Positions 40,815 through 51,060 of a stretch of DNA of 64,000 nucleotides are shown piece after piece. Positions within the stretch are counted from its first letter, which is position 1, and each line of letters opens with the position of its first letter. A model generated the notes under the pieces. The model was not told the DNA's origin, ran no database searches, and saw only the letters and a program-made list of their open reading frames with translations. The translations under genes and the position numbers were made by a program. The stretch is from assembly GCF_000577245.1 (NCBI RefSeq), contig NZ_CBYO010000016.1, forward strand, positions 1-64,000, read 5' to 3'. Source of the stretch: Paucisalibacillus algeriensis (GTDB taxonomy: Bacteria > Bacillota > Bacilli > Bacillales > Amphibacillaceae).

Positions 40815-42509
40815 TTGGCAGATATCGGTTCAGTAATAGATGGTAAATATGAAATATTAAAGATGATTGGTAAGGGCGGTATGTCCAAAGTATATCTTGC
40901 CATGGATAAACGTCTTAATAAACAATGGGCAGTTAAAGAGATTGACAAGAGTGCAAGAGACAAGACGAATAATGAAGTGGTTATTCAAAGTGCCATTGCG
41001 GAAGCAAACTTAATAAAAAGACTAGACCATCCAGCACTACCCCGGATTGTAGATATTATTGATAATGGTGATGTAATTTATGTCATTATGGACTATATCG
41101 AAGGGGAGCCACTAAGTAAGGTAATTGATGAGTATGGGGCACAACCTCAAGACGTTGTGATAGATTGGGCGATGCAATTATGTGATGTGCTTGATTACTT
41201 ACATACATGTGACCCACCGATTATTTACCGTGATATGAAGCCTGCTAATGTCATGCTTAGGCCGGATGGAAGTCTGAAACTTATTGACTTCGGGATTGCA
41301 AGAGAATTTAAGGAACAGAATTTAGATGATACGGTAAGTCTCGGTACGAAAGGATATGCTGCACCAGAACAATTTGGGGGTAAGGGGCAAACAGATCCTC
41401 GTACTGATGTCTACTGTCTCGGTGTTACGATGTACCACCTTGTTACAGGACATAATCCAAGTGAACCACCATACGAGCTTTATCCAATTAGAAAGTGGAA
41501 TTCTAACTTATCTGGTGGTCTGGAAAAAATTATCTTAAAATGTACGCAGCTAAATCCAGATGATCGGTATCAATCCTGTGCAGAACTGTTATATGCACTA
41601 AATCATTATGAAGAAATAGATGATGCTTACAGGGCAAAACAGAAATCCCAGCTACGGAAATTTAGTGTGGTTACAGGCTTAGCTTTTTTATGTTTATTTG
41701 TTGGGATATTTGGCCAGGGAATGAAAGTTCGTACGGATAACTCGGATTACGAGTTTAATATGCAATCGGCCGGCACAGCGACAAATGATTTAAGTAAAGT
41801 AGATTATTATCTGAACGCGATTGACATTAAACCAGAAGATACAAGAGCTTACATAGAATTAATTAAAACCTTGAGAAGTGATACATCTTTCACTACAGAA
41901 GAGGAAGCAAAGTTAATGAAGAAAGTAAATCCTAATTTAGCTGCTCTCAGAGAACAAGACAATTTCGCCGAACTAGCATTCGAATTAGGGAAAAACTACT
42001 GGTATTATTACGATTATGGTAAATCTGAAACAACGGACAATCAAATTACTAGAATGACAAACTCTATCCGGTGGTTTGAAGATGTAGAAGAATATTGGAC
42101 AAATGATATTAAAAATGTTGACCTTCAAATGGCAACTATTTATCGAGAAATTGGAGAATTCAACAAGGATATTAATCTCCATATAGAAGAAGCTTCCGAT
42201 AAAGGAAAATATCAAGAATACTGGAAGCCATTGAAAGCGTTAGTCATAAAAATTTCAGATAACCCAGATGAAAATGAAATTGTAAAACTAGAACTCTACC
42301 GAATGGCCATGAATTCTATTGAAACGTATGCTAGAAAGTTTAAAGCGGATGGGGTAGAGGAAGCAGATATTCGTTCTGTTTTTGAAACGATAACAGAAGG
42401 AACAAAACAAGTTTCCGTTACAACCGATAAGACAGAAGCGATGAAAGAAGATATTATGAACCGGATTCTAACAACTGAAAAGGCAATTGATAATGCATTT
42501 GAAAGTTAA
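40815..42509 (+). CDS. Membrane Ser/Thr protein kinase with unusual outer domain
   Basis: Kinase of 564 residues. The cytoplasmic catalytic domain (about 8-265) has the loop GKGGMSKVY, Lys in AVKEI, IYRDMKPANVML (catalytic Asp140; Tyr replaces the usual His), LIDFGIA and GTKGYAAPEQF. One membrane helix (about 283-302) leads to a ~260-residue helical C-terminal domain with no PASTA repeats, rich in charged and Tyr residues. A TTG at 40815 fits the AAGGATGGGG site; a frame from 40782 would overlap the phosphatase gene. It pairs with the PP2C and FHA proteins. Confidence 0.92.
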   Translation: MADIGSVIDGKYEILKMIGKGGMSKVYLAMDKRLNKQWAVKEIDKSARDKTNNEVVIQSAIAEANLIKRLDHPALPRIVDIIDNGDVIYVIMDYIEGEPLSKVIDEYGAQPQDVVIDWAMQLCDVLDYLHTCDPPIIYRDMKPANVMLRPDGSLKLIDFGIAREFKEQNLDDTVSLGTKGYAAPEQFGGKGQTDPRTDVYCLGVTMYHLVTGHNPSEPPYELYPIRKWNSNLSGGLEKIILKCTQLNPDDRYQSCAELLYALNHYEEIDDAYRAKQKSQLRKFSVVTGLAFLCLFVGIFGQGMKVRTDNSDYEFNMQSAGTATNDLSKVDYYLNAIDIKPEDTRAYIELIKTLRSDTSFTTEEEAKLMKKVNPNLAALREQDNFAELAFELGKNYWYYYDYGKSETTDNQITRMTNSIRWFEDVEEYWTNDIKNVDLQMATIYREIGEFNKDINLHIEEASDKGKYQEYWKPLKALVIKISDNPDENEIVKLELYRMAMNSIETYARKFKADGVEEADIRSVFETITEGTKQVSVTTDKTEAMKEDIMNRILTTEKAIDNAFES

Positions 42510-42524
42510 GTGGGAGGGATATGG

Positions 42525-43214
42525 ATGGATGCAGCAGCATGGCAGATTGTTTCTATAGTTGGCTATTCCCTTTCAGGAATACTATTTATTATAGTCATTA
42601 TTATGTTTTTCAAAATGAATATTCGAGCGGTTTACGGGGATTTGAGTGGGAAAAATGCCAAAAAACATATCCAGGCAATCAGGGAACAATCTGGTAAAAA
42701 AGTATATAGACGCTATGAACCTAGTCCATATAATTTAGATCGCGGAGAATTAACCGAGCCAATACCGAAATCTAAAAGACTATGGAAAACTGGGAAGATG
42801 AGAAAAACTGGCCCCATGAAGAGTGAAGGTATAGATGGAAGTAGACAAACTGGAAACATCGCCACATCTAGGAAATTAGAACGTATGAAAGTAGGGGCAA
42901 CCCCAGTTCCATCAACATATATGGTAACTAAGAAGCAGTTGGACGAAACCGAGTTGCTAATTGACGAGACGGAACTTCTACTAGATGAAACAGAGCTGTT
43001 GGTAGACGAAACTCAAGTTTTAGCGGATGAGACTCAGTTGTTAAATGATGGTACACAAATATTAGTAGATGACGATGAGACGGTGTTGTTAGGGAACACA
43101 GATGAGTTGTACCCAGAAGATCGTCCTAAGAGAAGAGAAATTAGTTTTACTATGGTGAAGGATATGAAGATTACGCATACAGACGAAACAATTAGTGATG
43201 ATGTAAGAGATTAA
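42525..43214 (+). CDS. Membrane protein with tandem DETELL-type Thr motifs
   Basis: Protein of 229 residues, unknown family. One membrane helix near the N-terminus (VGYSLSGILFIIVIIMFF) is followed by a basic cytoplasmic part. Residues ~139-195 hold seven or so short repeats: DETELLI, DETELLL, DETELLV, DETQVLA, DETQLLN, DGTQILV and DETVLLG. Each puts a Thr in an acidic context followed by a hydrophobic +2/+3. It likely serves as a multi-site substrate for the neighbouring kinase and a docking site for the FHA domain. That role is inference. ATG 42525 follows GGGAGGG and sits 15 bp after the kinase stop. Confidence 0.7.
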   Translation: MDAAAWQIVSIVGYSLSGILFIIVIIMFFKMNIRAVYGDLSGKNAKKHIQAIREQSGKKVYRRYEPSPYNLDRGELTEPIPKSKRLWKTGKMRKTGPMKSEGIDGSRQTGNIATSRKLERMKVGATPVPSTYMVTKKQLDETELLIDETELLLDETELLVDETQVLADETQLLNDGTQILVDDDETVLLGNTDELYPEDRPKRREISFTMVKDMKITHTDETISDDVRD

Positions 43215-43280
43215 GGGATTAGAACAATGGGGTTAAATTATGTTTGTTGTCACGAGAGTAAGAATGAGGAGGGGAAATAA

Positions 43281-46200
43281 ATGAAAGCGAAGAATAAGCT
43301 AAGGTTAAATCGTGTGATGTCTATTATTCTAGTCTTTATGCTACTTTCTTACTATGTACCGATAGGATTGTTGGTTGCAACGGCTGAGGGGACTGCGGAA
43401 AATACTGAGGAACCTGGTGTGTTTACTTTGGAGATTGTAGAAAACGGTGAGGTTGAGGGTGAAACTGTTGCTATAGCAGGTGCCACTGTTGAGGCCAGCA
43501 ATACGGATGGAATAGTAAAGGATTCTGGTGTAACAGACGATAACGGTATCGTTAAGTTTTCGAAAATTACTAATGCGGACTTACAAGGGAATAATACGTT
43601 TGATTTTGTTGTAACTCAAAATGGGGAAGAGAAGACCTTTAGTATAGTTGTTAAGGATAGTTCCACGGAGTACTACAAATACAATTGGACTTCAGGGCAG
43701 CATGAAATTGTGGAAATAGGTCCAGATCCTGGTTCAGACCCTGAACCAAATCCAGAACCTGAAACGACTTTTGAAGTAACTGTAGATACTTCTTCAAGTT
43801 CAGGTTCTGGTATTGTAACAATTGGTGATGAGGAATACGTGAATCCGCTTAAAATTAAAGATGGTGACAGTATCGTAGTTAATATAACACCACATGACAA
43901 CTCTGAGATTGAATCGATAATAATTGGTGGAGTAGAAAAAGATATACCCGATGAGGGAAGTTTTGAAGAAACTATCCAGGTTACTGCAGATACATTAATT
44001 GACGTGAACTTTGCGAAAAAGATTTACTCTATAAGTTTTTCTAGTTATGAAAATGGAACAGTCGAAGATGAAATTGGTAATGTTATCGATGCAGCTGAAG
44101 GCAAAATTACGGCAAGCCATGGAACTAATCCATCATTTACCGTCATTCCAAATACAGGGTTTCATATAGATGAGATTATAATTGATGGGGAAGAGTTTGA
44201 CTTTTTAGATAAACTTTTGGATGATGGTAGTTTTGAACATAGTTTTCCTAATATAGATAAAGACCATTCGGTTGAAATCTCATTCGCTATTAATAAATAC
44301 CAGATTACTACTAGTGTGAATGGTGAAAATGGTACCATAAATCCGGAACTTTTAGAAGTTGAACATGATGAAAATGGTGAAGTCACAATCGAAATTACAC
44401 CGGATGAAGACTACCAAATTAAGTCTCTAACAGATAATACTGTTTCTGTAGTAGATGCTGTTCTACAAGAAGATGGGACTTACTTCTATGAAATAGTTGG
44501 TATTGTTGAAAACCACAATATTGTGGTTGAATTTGAAGAAATTACTCCCGCTAAGCAACCTTGGGAGGAATATGTATCGATTGAAGTAATCGATTCTACA
44601 GGGAAACTAATAGACTTTGATGCTAGTAAAAATATATATATTTATTCAAATGATGCCCGGGTAAGGATTAAACCATTGGATTCTAAGGCAATGATAAAGC
44701 TCAATGGTCAATGGGGTTTCTGGAATTGGAAGAAAGAAGTAATAATTGATGAGAATACAACCATCAAGGAAATAGAAATAGGTAAGGGGATGAGAAAGGA
44801 AAAGATATCCTTCGATCCTAATTTTCTAATTCATTTCGATGAACAACAGCCTGAAATAAGTGAAGTTTCACTAGCTGGTTCACATGAAGTTACCATTGAT
44901 AATACTGTTTGGTTCAGTGGTGGGGTAACGGTAACAGGTAAAGCTAAAGATGTTGAGCAAACTTTCGAAGAGAATGATTTTACTTATTCTCCTGAAATTG
45001 TAAATGTTTATTATGCCAAGGGAGAGTACTCTCCTGATAATGGAACAGAAGCAACATTTGATAAAACAACCAATACGTTTGAATTTATGATCCCAGAAGA
45101 AGAGTACAGCGGAATTTATAGTATTTGGGCAGAAGACGAAGCCGGAAATGTAACCGTACAACCAGTAGATGTAAATATTGATAAAACAGTACCGTCATTA
45201 ATCAATGGGGAAGCCGTAACATTCGAACAAGTGAATAGTAATAATATGTCAGAATTTATTAACTTCCTTTCATTCGGAACATTCTTTAATAAAGAAGTTG
45301 AAATTACTGTTCGAGCAGAGGATAAGGGTGCTGGAATTGAATCCATCGATTTAAAGGCAACTGGAAGTGAAGAGACAGTAGATATTGAAAAAGGCGAGTT
45401 TACTAGGAAAGGATCGACTGCCACACAGATATTTACGATTGATAAGGAGGAATTCACTGGTTCTTTATCTGTTGTGTTAACTGATCGAACGAACAATACA
45501 TCCGAACCATACCTGATAACTAAAGATAATTCCAATATTGATGCGGATAATAACGGAATTATTATGATTGAAAAAGTAGATCCTACAGCTGATATTTATC
45601 TGACTTCAGGAACTACGGGGGCTGAGTTGGAAGATGGGCAGGAGTTTAATCAAGATGTTTCATTAAATATAGATGCAGAAGATACGGATTCGGGGTTAAA
45701 CGAGGTTGTTATATCGGTGAATGGTGAGGAAATTGATTCTCATACTTATCATTCGGAGCAAACCAACCAGGCAACGTATACAATTTCCACAGATGCCATG
45801 GATAGTGATAATGGGAAGTTTACCGTATCGGTCTATGTGATTGATAATGCTGGAAATACATCAACAACAGAAAAGACCGTTTATGTGGATAAATCAAGCC
45901 CGGTTATTAAGGGGATTTACTTAGAAACTACTGACGGTAACGAACGGAAAGTTATTGATGAGGAAGATATCCTAGAAGATTATGTAGAACAAACGGAATA
46001 TGGCTACTACTTTAAAAAGGACCTTGTGGTTACCGTTGTTGCAGAAGATCAAGTAGTTTCTGGTGAGCATACTAGTGGTGTTGAGTCTATGGTAGTGTAT
46101 CTAAAAGACGCAGAAGGAAAATATTATGCTGTGTTAGAAGATGGCTCGATAGAACTACTTGGAGATAGTGGAGCAATATATCAAATTACTCCAATACCAA

Positions 46201-49200
46201 CTGAAAGTGAAGTCTCTTTTGAAGTACCTGCTTCATTTAAAGGGGAAATCGTAGCAAAGGCTACCGATCCTGTCGGGAATACAGGTGCTTTCGAATCGGC
46301 ACAAGGTACCATCGTGGAAAGTCCTGAACAACATAGTCAAGAAGAACATATTGCCTTTTCAAAGGCTGGAACAACGTACAAAGATAACCAAGGTGTTGAT
46401 CTCTATAATGAAGATCAACCTGTCGAATTAACGGTAACAGATACGTATTCAGGGATTGCGAAGATCGAATGGTCGGTAGAAGCCCCACATGACACAGATA
46501 AAAATCAATATGGCAGTTTAACGATTAATAATGATAAATCCTATGGAAATGGAAGTAATTCATCCGGATGGGTACAATCCCAAATCGACCATAACCTTGT
46601 AACCGAAATGAAGAAAACAATAAACGTAAACCATAATAGTAATGACATTGTGGTCCGCGTCAAAATGACAGATAGAGCGGGGAATACTTCGGAGGAAGAA
46701 CTCAAGTTAAGTATTGATAAGACAGCTCCAGAATTAGAGATTGAGTATGATAATAATACGCCTGATGAAGAAAATGGGGACATTTATGATCAAAGCCGAA
46801 CTGCTACCATTACCATTACAGAGCGTAACTTTAACCCGGAAGATGTCCAATACGAAATTACTAATACTGGTGGAGATATTCCAGTATTTAGTGAATGGAC
46901 AAAAGTGGAACCTGAAGAAGGAGAACATCCTGATAAAACAAAACATATTGCAACCATTGCATTTACTGGCGACGGGGATTATAACTTTAGTATTTCTTAT
47001 ACAGACAGTGCGAGTAATCCTGCTCCAGAGGTGGAAGACCAAACATTTACCATTGACCAAAGTGCCCCTGAGGTAAGTGTAACTTATGACAATAATGATG
47101 TTGCAAATGGTAACTACTATAATGAAAAAAGAATTGCAACGATTACCGTGACGGAACATAATTTTGATCCAAACCGTGTAGAGATTAGTGGATCTACTAC
47201 GATTATTGGTGAGTCTATAGAAGCCCTTCCACCTTTAAGTGAATGGAGTTCAGACGGAGATGTTCACCAAGCCACTATCGTCTTTGAAGAAGATGCACTG
47301 TATCATTATGATTTTGTGGTTAGCGATACGGCTGGGAATACATCCGAAGACTTTGAAGCGGAGGAGTTTTATATTGATAAAACGAACGCTAAATTGATCG
47401 ATGGTGAGGCAGTAACGTTTGAACAGAAAAATGATGGTAACATTGCAAAGGTATTAAACTTCCTAACCTTTGGTACCTTCTTTAACAAGGAAGTCCATAT
47501 TACTGTTCAGACCCAAGATGAAACATCTGGTATTGAAGAAATAGAGCTTAAAACAACGGAAGGTCAGCCAGTTAATCAAGATGATATTTCTATTAGTGAA
47601 GATGAATTGACAGGGGAAGCAGTTTTCGTTCTAGATGTAGATAATTTTGATGCTGCTTTTGAAGTAGATATTACAGACTTAGCACATAACGTAGGCACTT
47701 ATCCTGTTACAGAGGGAAATTCTAATATAGTTTCTAATACAAACTCTAACATTGTAGTTGAAAAGAAAAAACCTAAGGTATCAATCGATGTTAAACCAGA
47801 TAAAGGAGTTAAATCCTATAAGAACCAATACAATGGTGACGTAACATTTGAAATTACTGCAGAGGATGTAGATTCTGGTATCAACACCGTCATCATTGAT
47901 GTCAATGGAAAGAAATATGAGTATGACTACTCGGATTTAGATGAAATGCAGCAAAAGCCAGATGCTTATCGGATCAATACGAATCACAAAGATATTGTAG
48001 GGAATGAAGATGGTTCCTATCTGGTATCGGTATCTGTAGTGGATAATGCCGGAAATGAGAATGAAGCGGAAACCAAAATCTATATCGACAAAACCAAACC
48101 AATCATCACGAACTATGCATTCTCTGTAAAAGGTAAGAACGGTTTTGTTAAAGTTGATGAAACCGATCAATTTAAGAAGTCCCTTGAATTAACAGAGTAT
48201 GGTTATTACTTTAAAGAGCCAACCCAGGTGAAAATCAGTGGGAAAGATCCGAAAGTAGATAAACAGTTTACTAGTAATCTGAAGACTATAACGGTTTATT
48301 TAAGAGACCATGAAAATGGAAAATACTATGCAGCTCTAAAAGATGGTTCCCTAAAGGAAATCAAAGAATCAGAGATTACTAGTATTACTCCTATCCCAAC
48401 CAAAAACAGTGTAACCGTTAATGTACCGAAAGCATTTAAGGGACAAATTTTTGCACAGGCTACCGACTACGTCCATAATATAAGTCCTTATATCGCACCG
48501 AACGGTATGGTTGTAGAAAATAATGCTCAGCATAACAAAGAGACACATATCAAACTTGATCGAGCGAAAGCACCATTTAAAGATAATAATGGGGTAGATC
48601 TCTATTCGAACAATGTAAATGTCGAATTAACGGTAACCGATACTTATTCTGGAATTGAGGAAATTGAATGGACTGTCGTTGCCCCTTACGATACAGGTAA
48701 CAACCAAAGTGGTAAGCTAAAGCTGAATAATGATAAAACGTACGCAGATGGTAGTAATACACAAGGCTGGAAACAGACTAGAACTCAATTAAACCTGGTA
48801 ACAGAAATGAAGAAAACAATAGCGGTCGATCACAATAGTAATGATATTAAGGTTAGAGTGAAAATGACAGATAGAGCGGGTCATACGTCTGAAGAGGAAA
48901 TTACATTTAGTATTGATAAGACATCTCCTTCGATAGATGTTACGTATGATAATAATTCGCCAGATCCACAGCACCAAGATTATTATAAAGAAAATCGAAC
49001 GGCAACCATTACTATAACAGAACGAAACTTTAAACCGGAAGATGTTATACATGTAATTACAAACACAGATAATGTCATTCCAACACTAAATGGTTGGTCC
49101 AGTCGTAAAAATAGTAATAATCCAGACTTAACGACGCATACTGCAACAATTACGTATAGTGCAGATGGGGACTATACATTCGATATTCAATATACGGATA

Positions 49201-50657
49201 ATGCAGGGAATAAGGCGGCACCTGTTGCACAGGATTCCTTTACGATTGATAAAACGAAACCTGTGATTAATGTGTCTTATGATACGGATGATGCGATGAA
49301 CGAAAATTACTATAATACAGCAAGAACCGCAACTATATCCGTAACAGAGCATAACTTTGATCCAAGTCGTATTGAAGTTATTGGAACAGCATTCCATGAC
49401 GGAGAAGTAGTGAATTTTCCAAGCTTAAGTGGTTGGACTAGAAATGGAGATGTTCATACAGCATCCATTGTATACAGTAATGACGCCTTGTATAGATTTG
49501 ATATTGACTATACGGATATGGCAGGAAATGTTGCGGATGATTTTTCACCACAGGAATTCCATGTTGATCAAACGGAACCGGAATTAACTATTATAGGTGT
49601 TGAGGATATGTCAGCTAATAATGGTGAAGTCGCTCCGATTATTAGATATTCTGATACCAACTTTGACCCAGATTCAGTTAAGATTGAGCTAACCGGCTCC
49701 AATCGTGGGGAAGTTAAAATTGAAGGAGAATATTCAGGCCGAAACAATGGCCAGGTGTTTATCTTTGATGATTTCGCAAGAACAAAGGAGAATGATGATC
49801 TTTACACCTTAACGGCAACACTGGTTGACCTAGCTGGAAACGAAACTACCGAAGAAATTCGATTTTCCGTAAACCGTTTTGGTTCTGTTTATGCCTTTGA
49901 TGATTCGTTAGATGCCCTTGTAGGTAAATATGTTCAAAAAGAACAGGATATTATCGTAACTGAAACCAATGTAAACAGTCTAGATAAGGATTCTATTTCC
50001 TTAAAAATGACGCACAATGGTTCACCTACTGACTTAGTAGTTGGAGAAGATTATACGATTAGTGAGACAGGTGGAGAAGATAAGTGGAGTCAATACACGT
50101 ATACGATCCACAAAGAGCTTTTTACTGGTGATGGTCGATATACGATTGCTTTCTACTCAGAAGACGCTGCTGGGAATACCAATGAGAATATTGATGAAAC
50201 TAAAAAAGCAGAAATCTCATTTGGAATTGATAAGACAAATCCAGTAGTTGTTCCGATTGATATTGAAGATGGGGAGCAATATGCAGTAGATAGTAAAACA
50301 GCAACGATTTCTATCAAGGACAATCTTGTTTTAGATCAAGTAAAGATTAACCTAAATAACGAAGAAATCAACTTTGTGGAAGATGGGGAAAATTATACAT
50401 TTGTCATTCCGAACTCCAATTCGACCCAGGAAGTAACTATCCTAGCAACTGATGCTGCTGGAAACGAAATAACAACCGAAGTGAAGGATTTTCTTGTCAC
50501 AACCAACCTGTTAGTTCGTTGGTATAATAATACTCCATTATTTATCGGTTCTCTTGGAGGTGTTGGTGTCATCGGCGTGGCTTTAGCTGCATTCTTCCTT
50601 TATAGAAAGAAAAACAATGTTTCGAATGAAGTAGAAATGGAAGAAAAGGCAGGGTAA
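43281..50657 (+). CDS. Giant repeat-rich surface protein (2458 residues)
   Basis: Very large secreted protein. A signal peptide (RVMSIILVFMLLSYYVPIGLLVATAEG) is followed by a SpaA/Cna-like domain and InlB-B-like beta repeats (YSISFSSYENGTV, KYQITTSVNGENGTI). The main body holds many Ig-like domains with the DKTAPELE / DNAGNTS pattern. A ~730-residue block is duplicated: the unit starting LINGEAVTFEQ (near 45205) recurs as LIDGEAVTFEQ (near 47395). The C-terminus is a membrane helix with RKKNN and no LPXTG motif, so anchoring is by the membrane. It may act in adhesion or surface display. GAGGAGGGG precedes the ATG. Confidence 0.87.
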   Translation: MKAKNKLRLNRVMSIILVFMLLSYYVPIGLLVATAEGTAENTEEPGVFTLEIVENGEVEGETVAIAGATVEASNTDGIVKDSGVTDDNGIVKFSKITNADLQGNNTFDFVVTQNGEEKTFSIVVKDSSTEYYKYNWTSGQHEIVEIGPDPGSDPEPNPEPETTFEVTVDTSSSSGSGIVTIGDEEYVNPLKIKDGDSIVVNITPHDNSEIESIIIGGVEKDIPDEGSFEETIQVTADTLIDVNFAKKIYSISFSSYENGTVEDEIGNVIDAAEGKITASHGTNPSFTVIPNTGFHIDEIIIDGEEFDFLDKLLDDGSFEHSFPNIDKDHSVEISFAINKYQITTSVNGENGTINPELLEVEHDENGEVTIEITPDEDYQIKSLTDNTVSVVDAVLQEDGTYFYEIVGIVENHNIVVEFEEITPAKQPWEEYVSIEVIDSTGKLIDFDASKNIYIYSNDARVRIKPLDSKAMIKLNGQWGFWNWKKEVIIDENTTIKEIEIGKGMRKEKISFDPNFLIHFDEQQPEISEVSLAGSHEVTIDNTVWFSGGVTVTGKAKDVEQTFEENDFTYSPEIVNVYYAKGEYSPDNGTEATFDKTTNTFEFMIPEEEYSGIYSIWAEDEAGNVTVQPVDVNIDKTVPSLINGEAVTFEQVNSNNMSEFINFLSFGTFFNKEVEITVRAEDKGAGIESIDLKATGSEETVDIEKGEFTRKGSTATQIFTIDKEEFTGSLSVVLTDRTNNTSEPYLITKDNSNIDADNNGIIMIEKVDPTADIYLTSGTTGAELEDGQEFNQDVSLNIDAEDTDSGLNEVVISVNGEEIDSHTYHSEQTNQATYTISTDAMDSDNGKFTVSVYVIDNAGNTSTTEKTVYVDKSSPVIKGIYLETTDGNERKVIDEEDILEDYVEQTEYGYYFKKDLVVTVVAEDQVVSGEHTSGVESMVVYLKDAEGKYYAVLEDGSIELLGDSGAIYQITPIPTESEVSFEVPASFKGEIVAKATDPVGNTGAFESAQGTIVESPEQHSQEEHIAFSKAGTTYKDNQGVDLYNEDQPVELTVTDTYSGIAKIEWSVEAPHDTDKNQYGSLTINNDKSYGNGSNSSGWVQSQIDHNLVTEMKKTINVNHNSNDIVVRVKMTDRAGNTSEEELKLSIDKTAPELEIEYDNNTPDEENGDIYDQSRTATITITERNFNPEDVQYEITNTGGDIPVFSEWTKVEPEEGEHPDKTKHIATIAFTGDGDYNFSISYTDSASNPAPEVEDQTFTIDQSAPEVSVTYDNNDVANGNYYNEKRIATITVTEHNFDPNRVEISGSTTIIGESIEALPPLSEWSSDGDVHQATIVFEEDALYHYDFVVSDTAGNTSEDFEAEEFYIDKTNAKLIDGEAVTFEQKNDGNIAKVLNFLTFGTFFNKEVHITVQTQDETSGIEEIELKTTEGQPVNQDDISISEDELTGEAVFVLDVDNFDAAFEVDITDLAHNVGTYPVTEGNSNIVSNTNSNIVVEKKKPKVSIDVKPDKGVKSYKNQYNGDVTFEITAEDVDSGINTVIIDVNGKKYEYDYSDLDEMQQKPDAYRINTNHKDIVGNEDGSYLVSVSVVDNAGNENEAETKIYIDKTKPIITNYAFSVKGKNGFVKVDETDQFKKSLELTEYGYYFKEPTQVKISGKDPKVDKQFTSNLKTITVYLRDHENGKYYAALKDGSLKEIKESEITSITPIPTKNSVTVNVPKAFKGQIFAQATDYVHNISPYIAPNGMVVENNAQHNKETHIKLDRAKAPFKDNNGVDLYSNNVNVELTVTDTYSGIEEIEWTVVAPYDTGNNQSGKLKLNNDKTYADGSNTQGWKQTRTQLNLVTEMKKTIAVDHNSNDIKVRVKMTDRAGHTSEEEITFSIDKTSPSIDVTYDNNSPDPQHQDYYKENRTATITITERNFKPEDVIHVITNTDNVIPTLNGWSSRKNSNNPDLTTHTATITYSADGDYTFDIQYTDNAGNKAAPVAQDSFTIDKTKPVINVSYDTDDAMNENYYNTARTATISVTEHNFDPSRIEVIGTAFHDGEVVNFPSLSGWTRNGDVHTASIVYSNDALYRFDIDYTDMAGNVADDFSPQEFHVDQTEPELTIIGVEDMSANNGEVAPIIRYSDTNFDPDSVKIELTGSNRGEVKIEGEYSGRNNGQVFIFDDFARTKENDDLYTLTATLVDLAGNETTEEIRFSVNRFGSVYAFDDSLDALVGKYVQKEQDIIVTETNVNSLDKDSISLKMTHNGSPTDLVVGEDYTISETGGEDKWSQYTYTIHKELFTGDGRYTIAFYSEDAAGNTNENIDETKKAEISFGIDKTNPVVVPIDIEDGEQYAVDSKTATISIKDNLVLDQVKINLNNEEINFVEDGENYTFVIPNSNSTQEVTILATDAAGNEITTEVKDFLVTTNLLVRWYNNTPLFIGSLGGVGVIGVALAAFFLYRKKNNVSNEVEMEEKAG

Positions 50658-50669
50658 GGAGGAAGACAT

Positions 50670-50924
50670 TTGTTTGAAGAATTAACATCACTTACAAATC
50701 TTCTAATTTTGGCAAGTTTAATCGTGAATGTCATCACCTTACTTGTCGTGTTAAGTTATCAATCAAATGTAAAAAAGAAAGAAAAACATGTTCCTGCACC
50801 GAAGGCTACCAAAATGTACCCACAGCAATCAGCTATTGAAGTAGGAGTGGTGTTTTGTCGTAACTGTGGCAATCAATATGAATCAACGGAAAAAGTATGT
50901 CCTAGTTGTAGAACACCTAGATAG
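50670..50924 (+). CDS. Small membrane protein with C-terminal zinc ribbon
   Basis: Protein of 84 residues. One membrane helix (LTNLLILASLIVNVITLLVVLS), a basic stretch, then a zinc ribbon FCRNCGNQYESTEKVCPSC with two Cys pairs. TTG start after AAGGAGGAAG, 13 bp behind the giant protein gene, so it is the last gene of the module. Function unknown. Confidence 0.8.
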   Translation: MFEELTSLTNLLILASLIVNVITLLVVLSYQSNVKKKEKHVPAPKATKMYPQQSAIEVGVVFCRNCGNQYESTEKVCPSCRTPR

Positions 50925-50972
50925 GAGTACATGAGACTTCTGATTACATTAGAATAAGGTTGTTATGAAGAG

Positions 50973-51004
50973 AAGGGAGTTGCTTGAAGCGCAACTCCCT
51001 TTTA
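50973..51004 (+). terminator. Terminator of the FHA-kinase-surface protein module
   Basis: AAGGGAGTTGC (50973-50983) pairs with GCAACTCCCTT (50991-51001), then TTATT. Confidence 0.83.
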
Positions 51005-51060
51005 TTATGTCGTATATTTGATGGACTAGTTTTGGTCACTATGGAAACTTTTAGAATGTG

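Noticed and set aside
46734-47159. Long antisense frames inside the giant surface protein gene
   Set aside because: They mirror the skewed codon use of the repeat coding strand and lack start signals.
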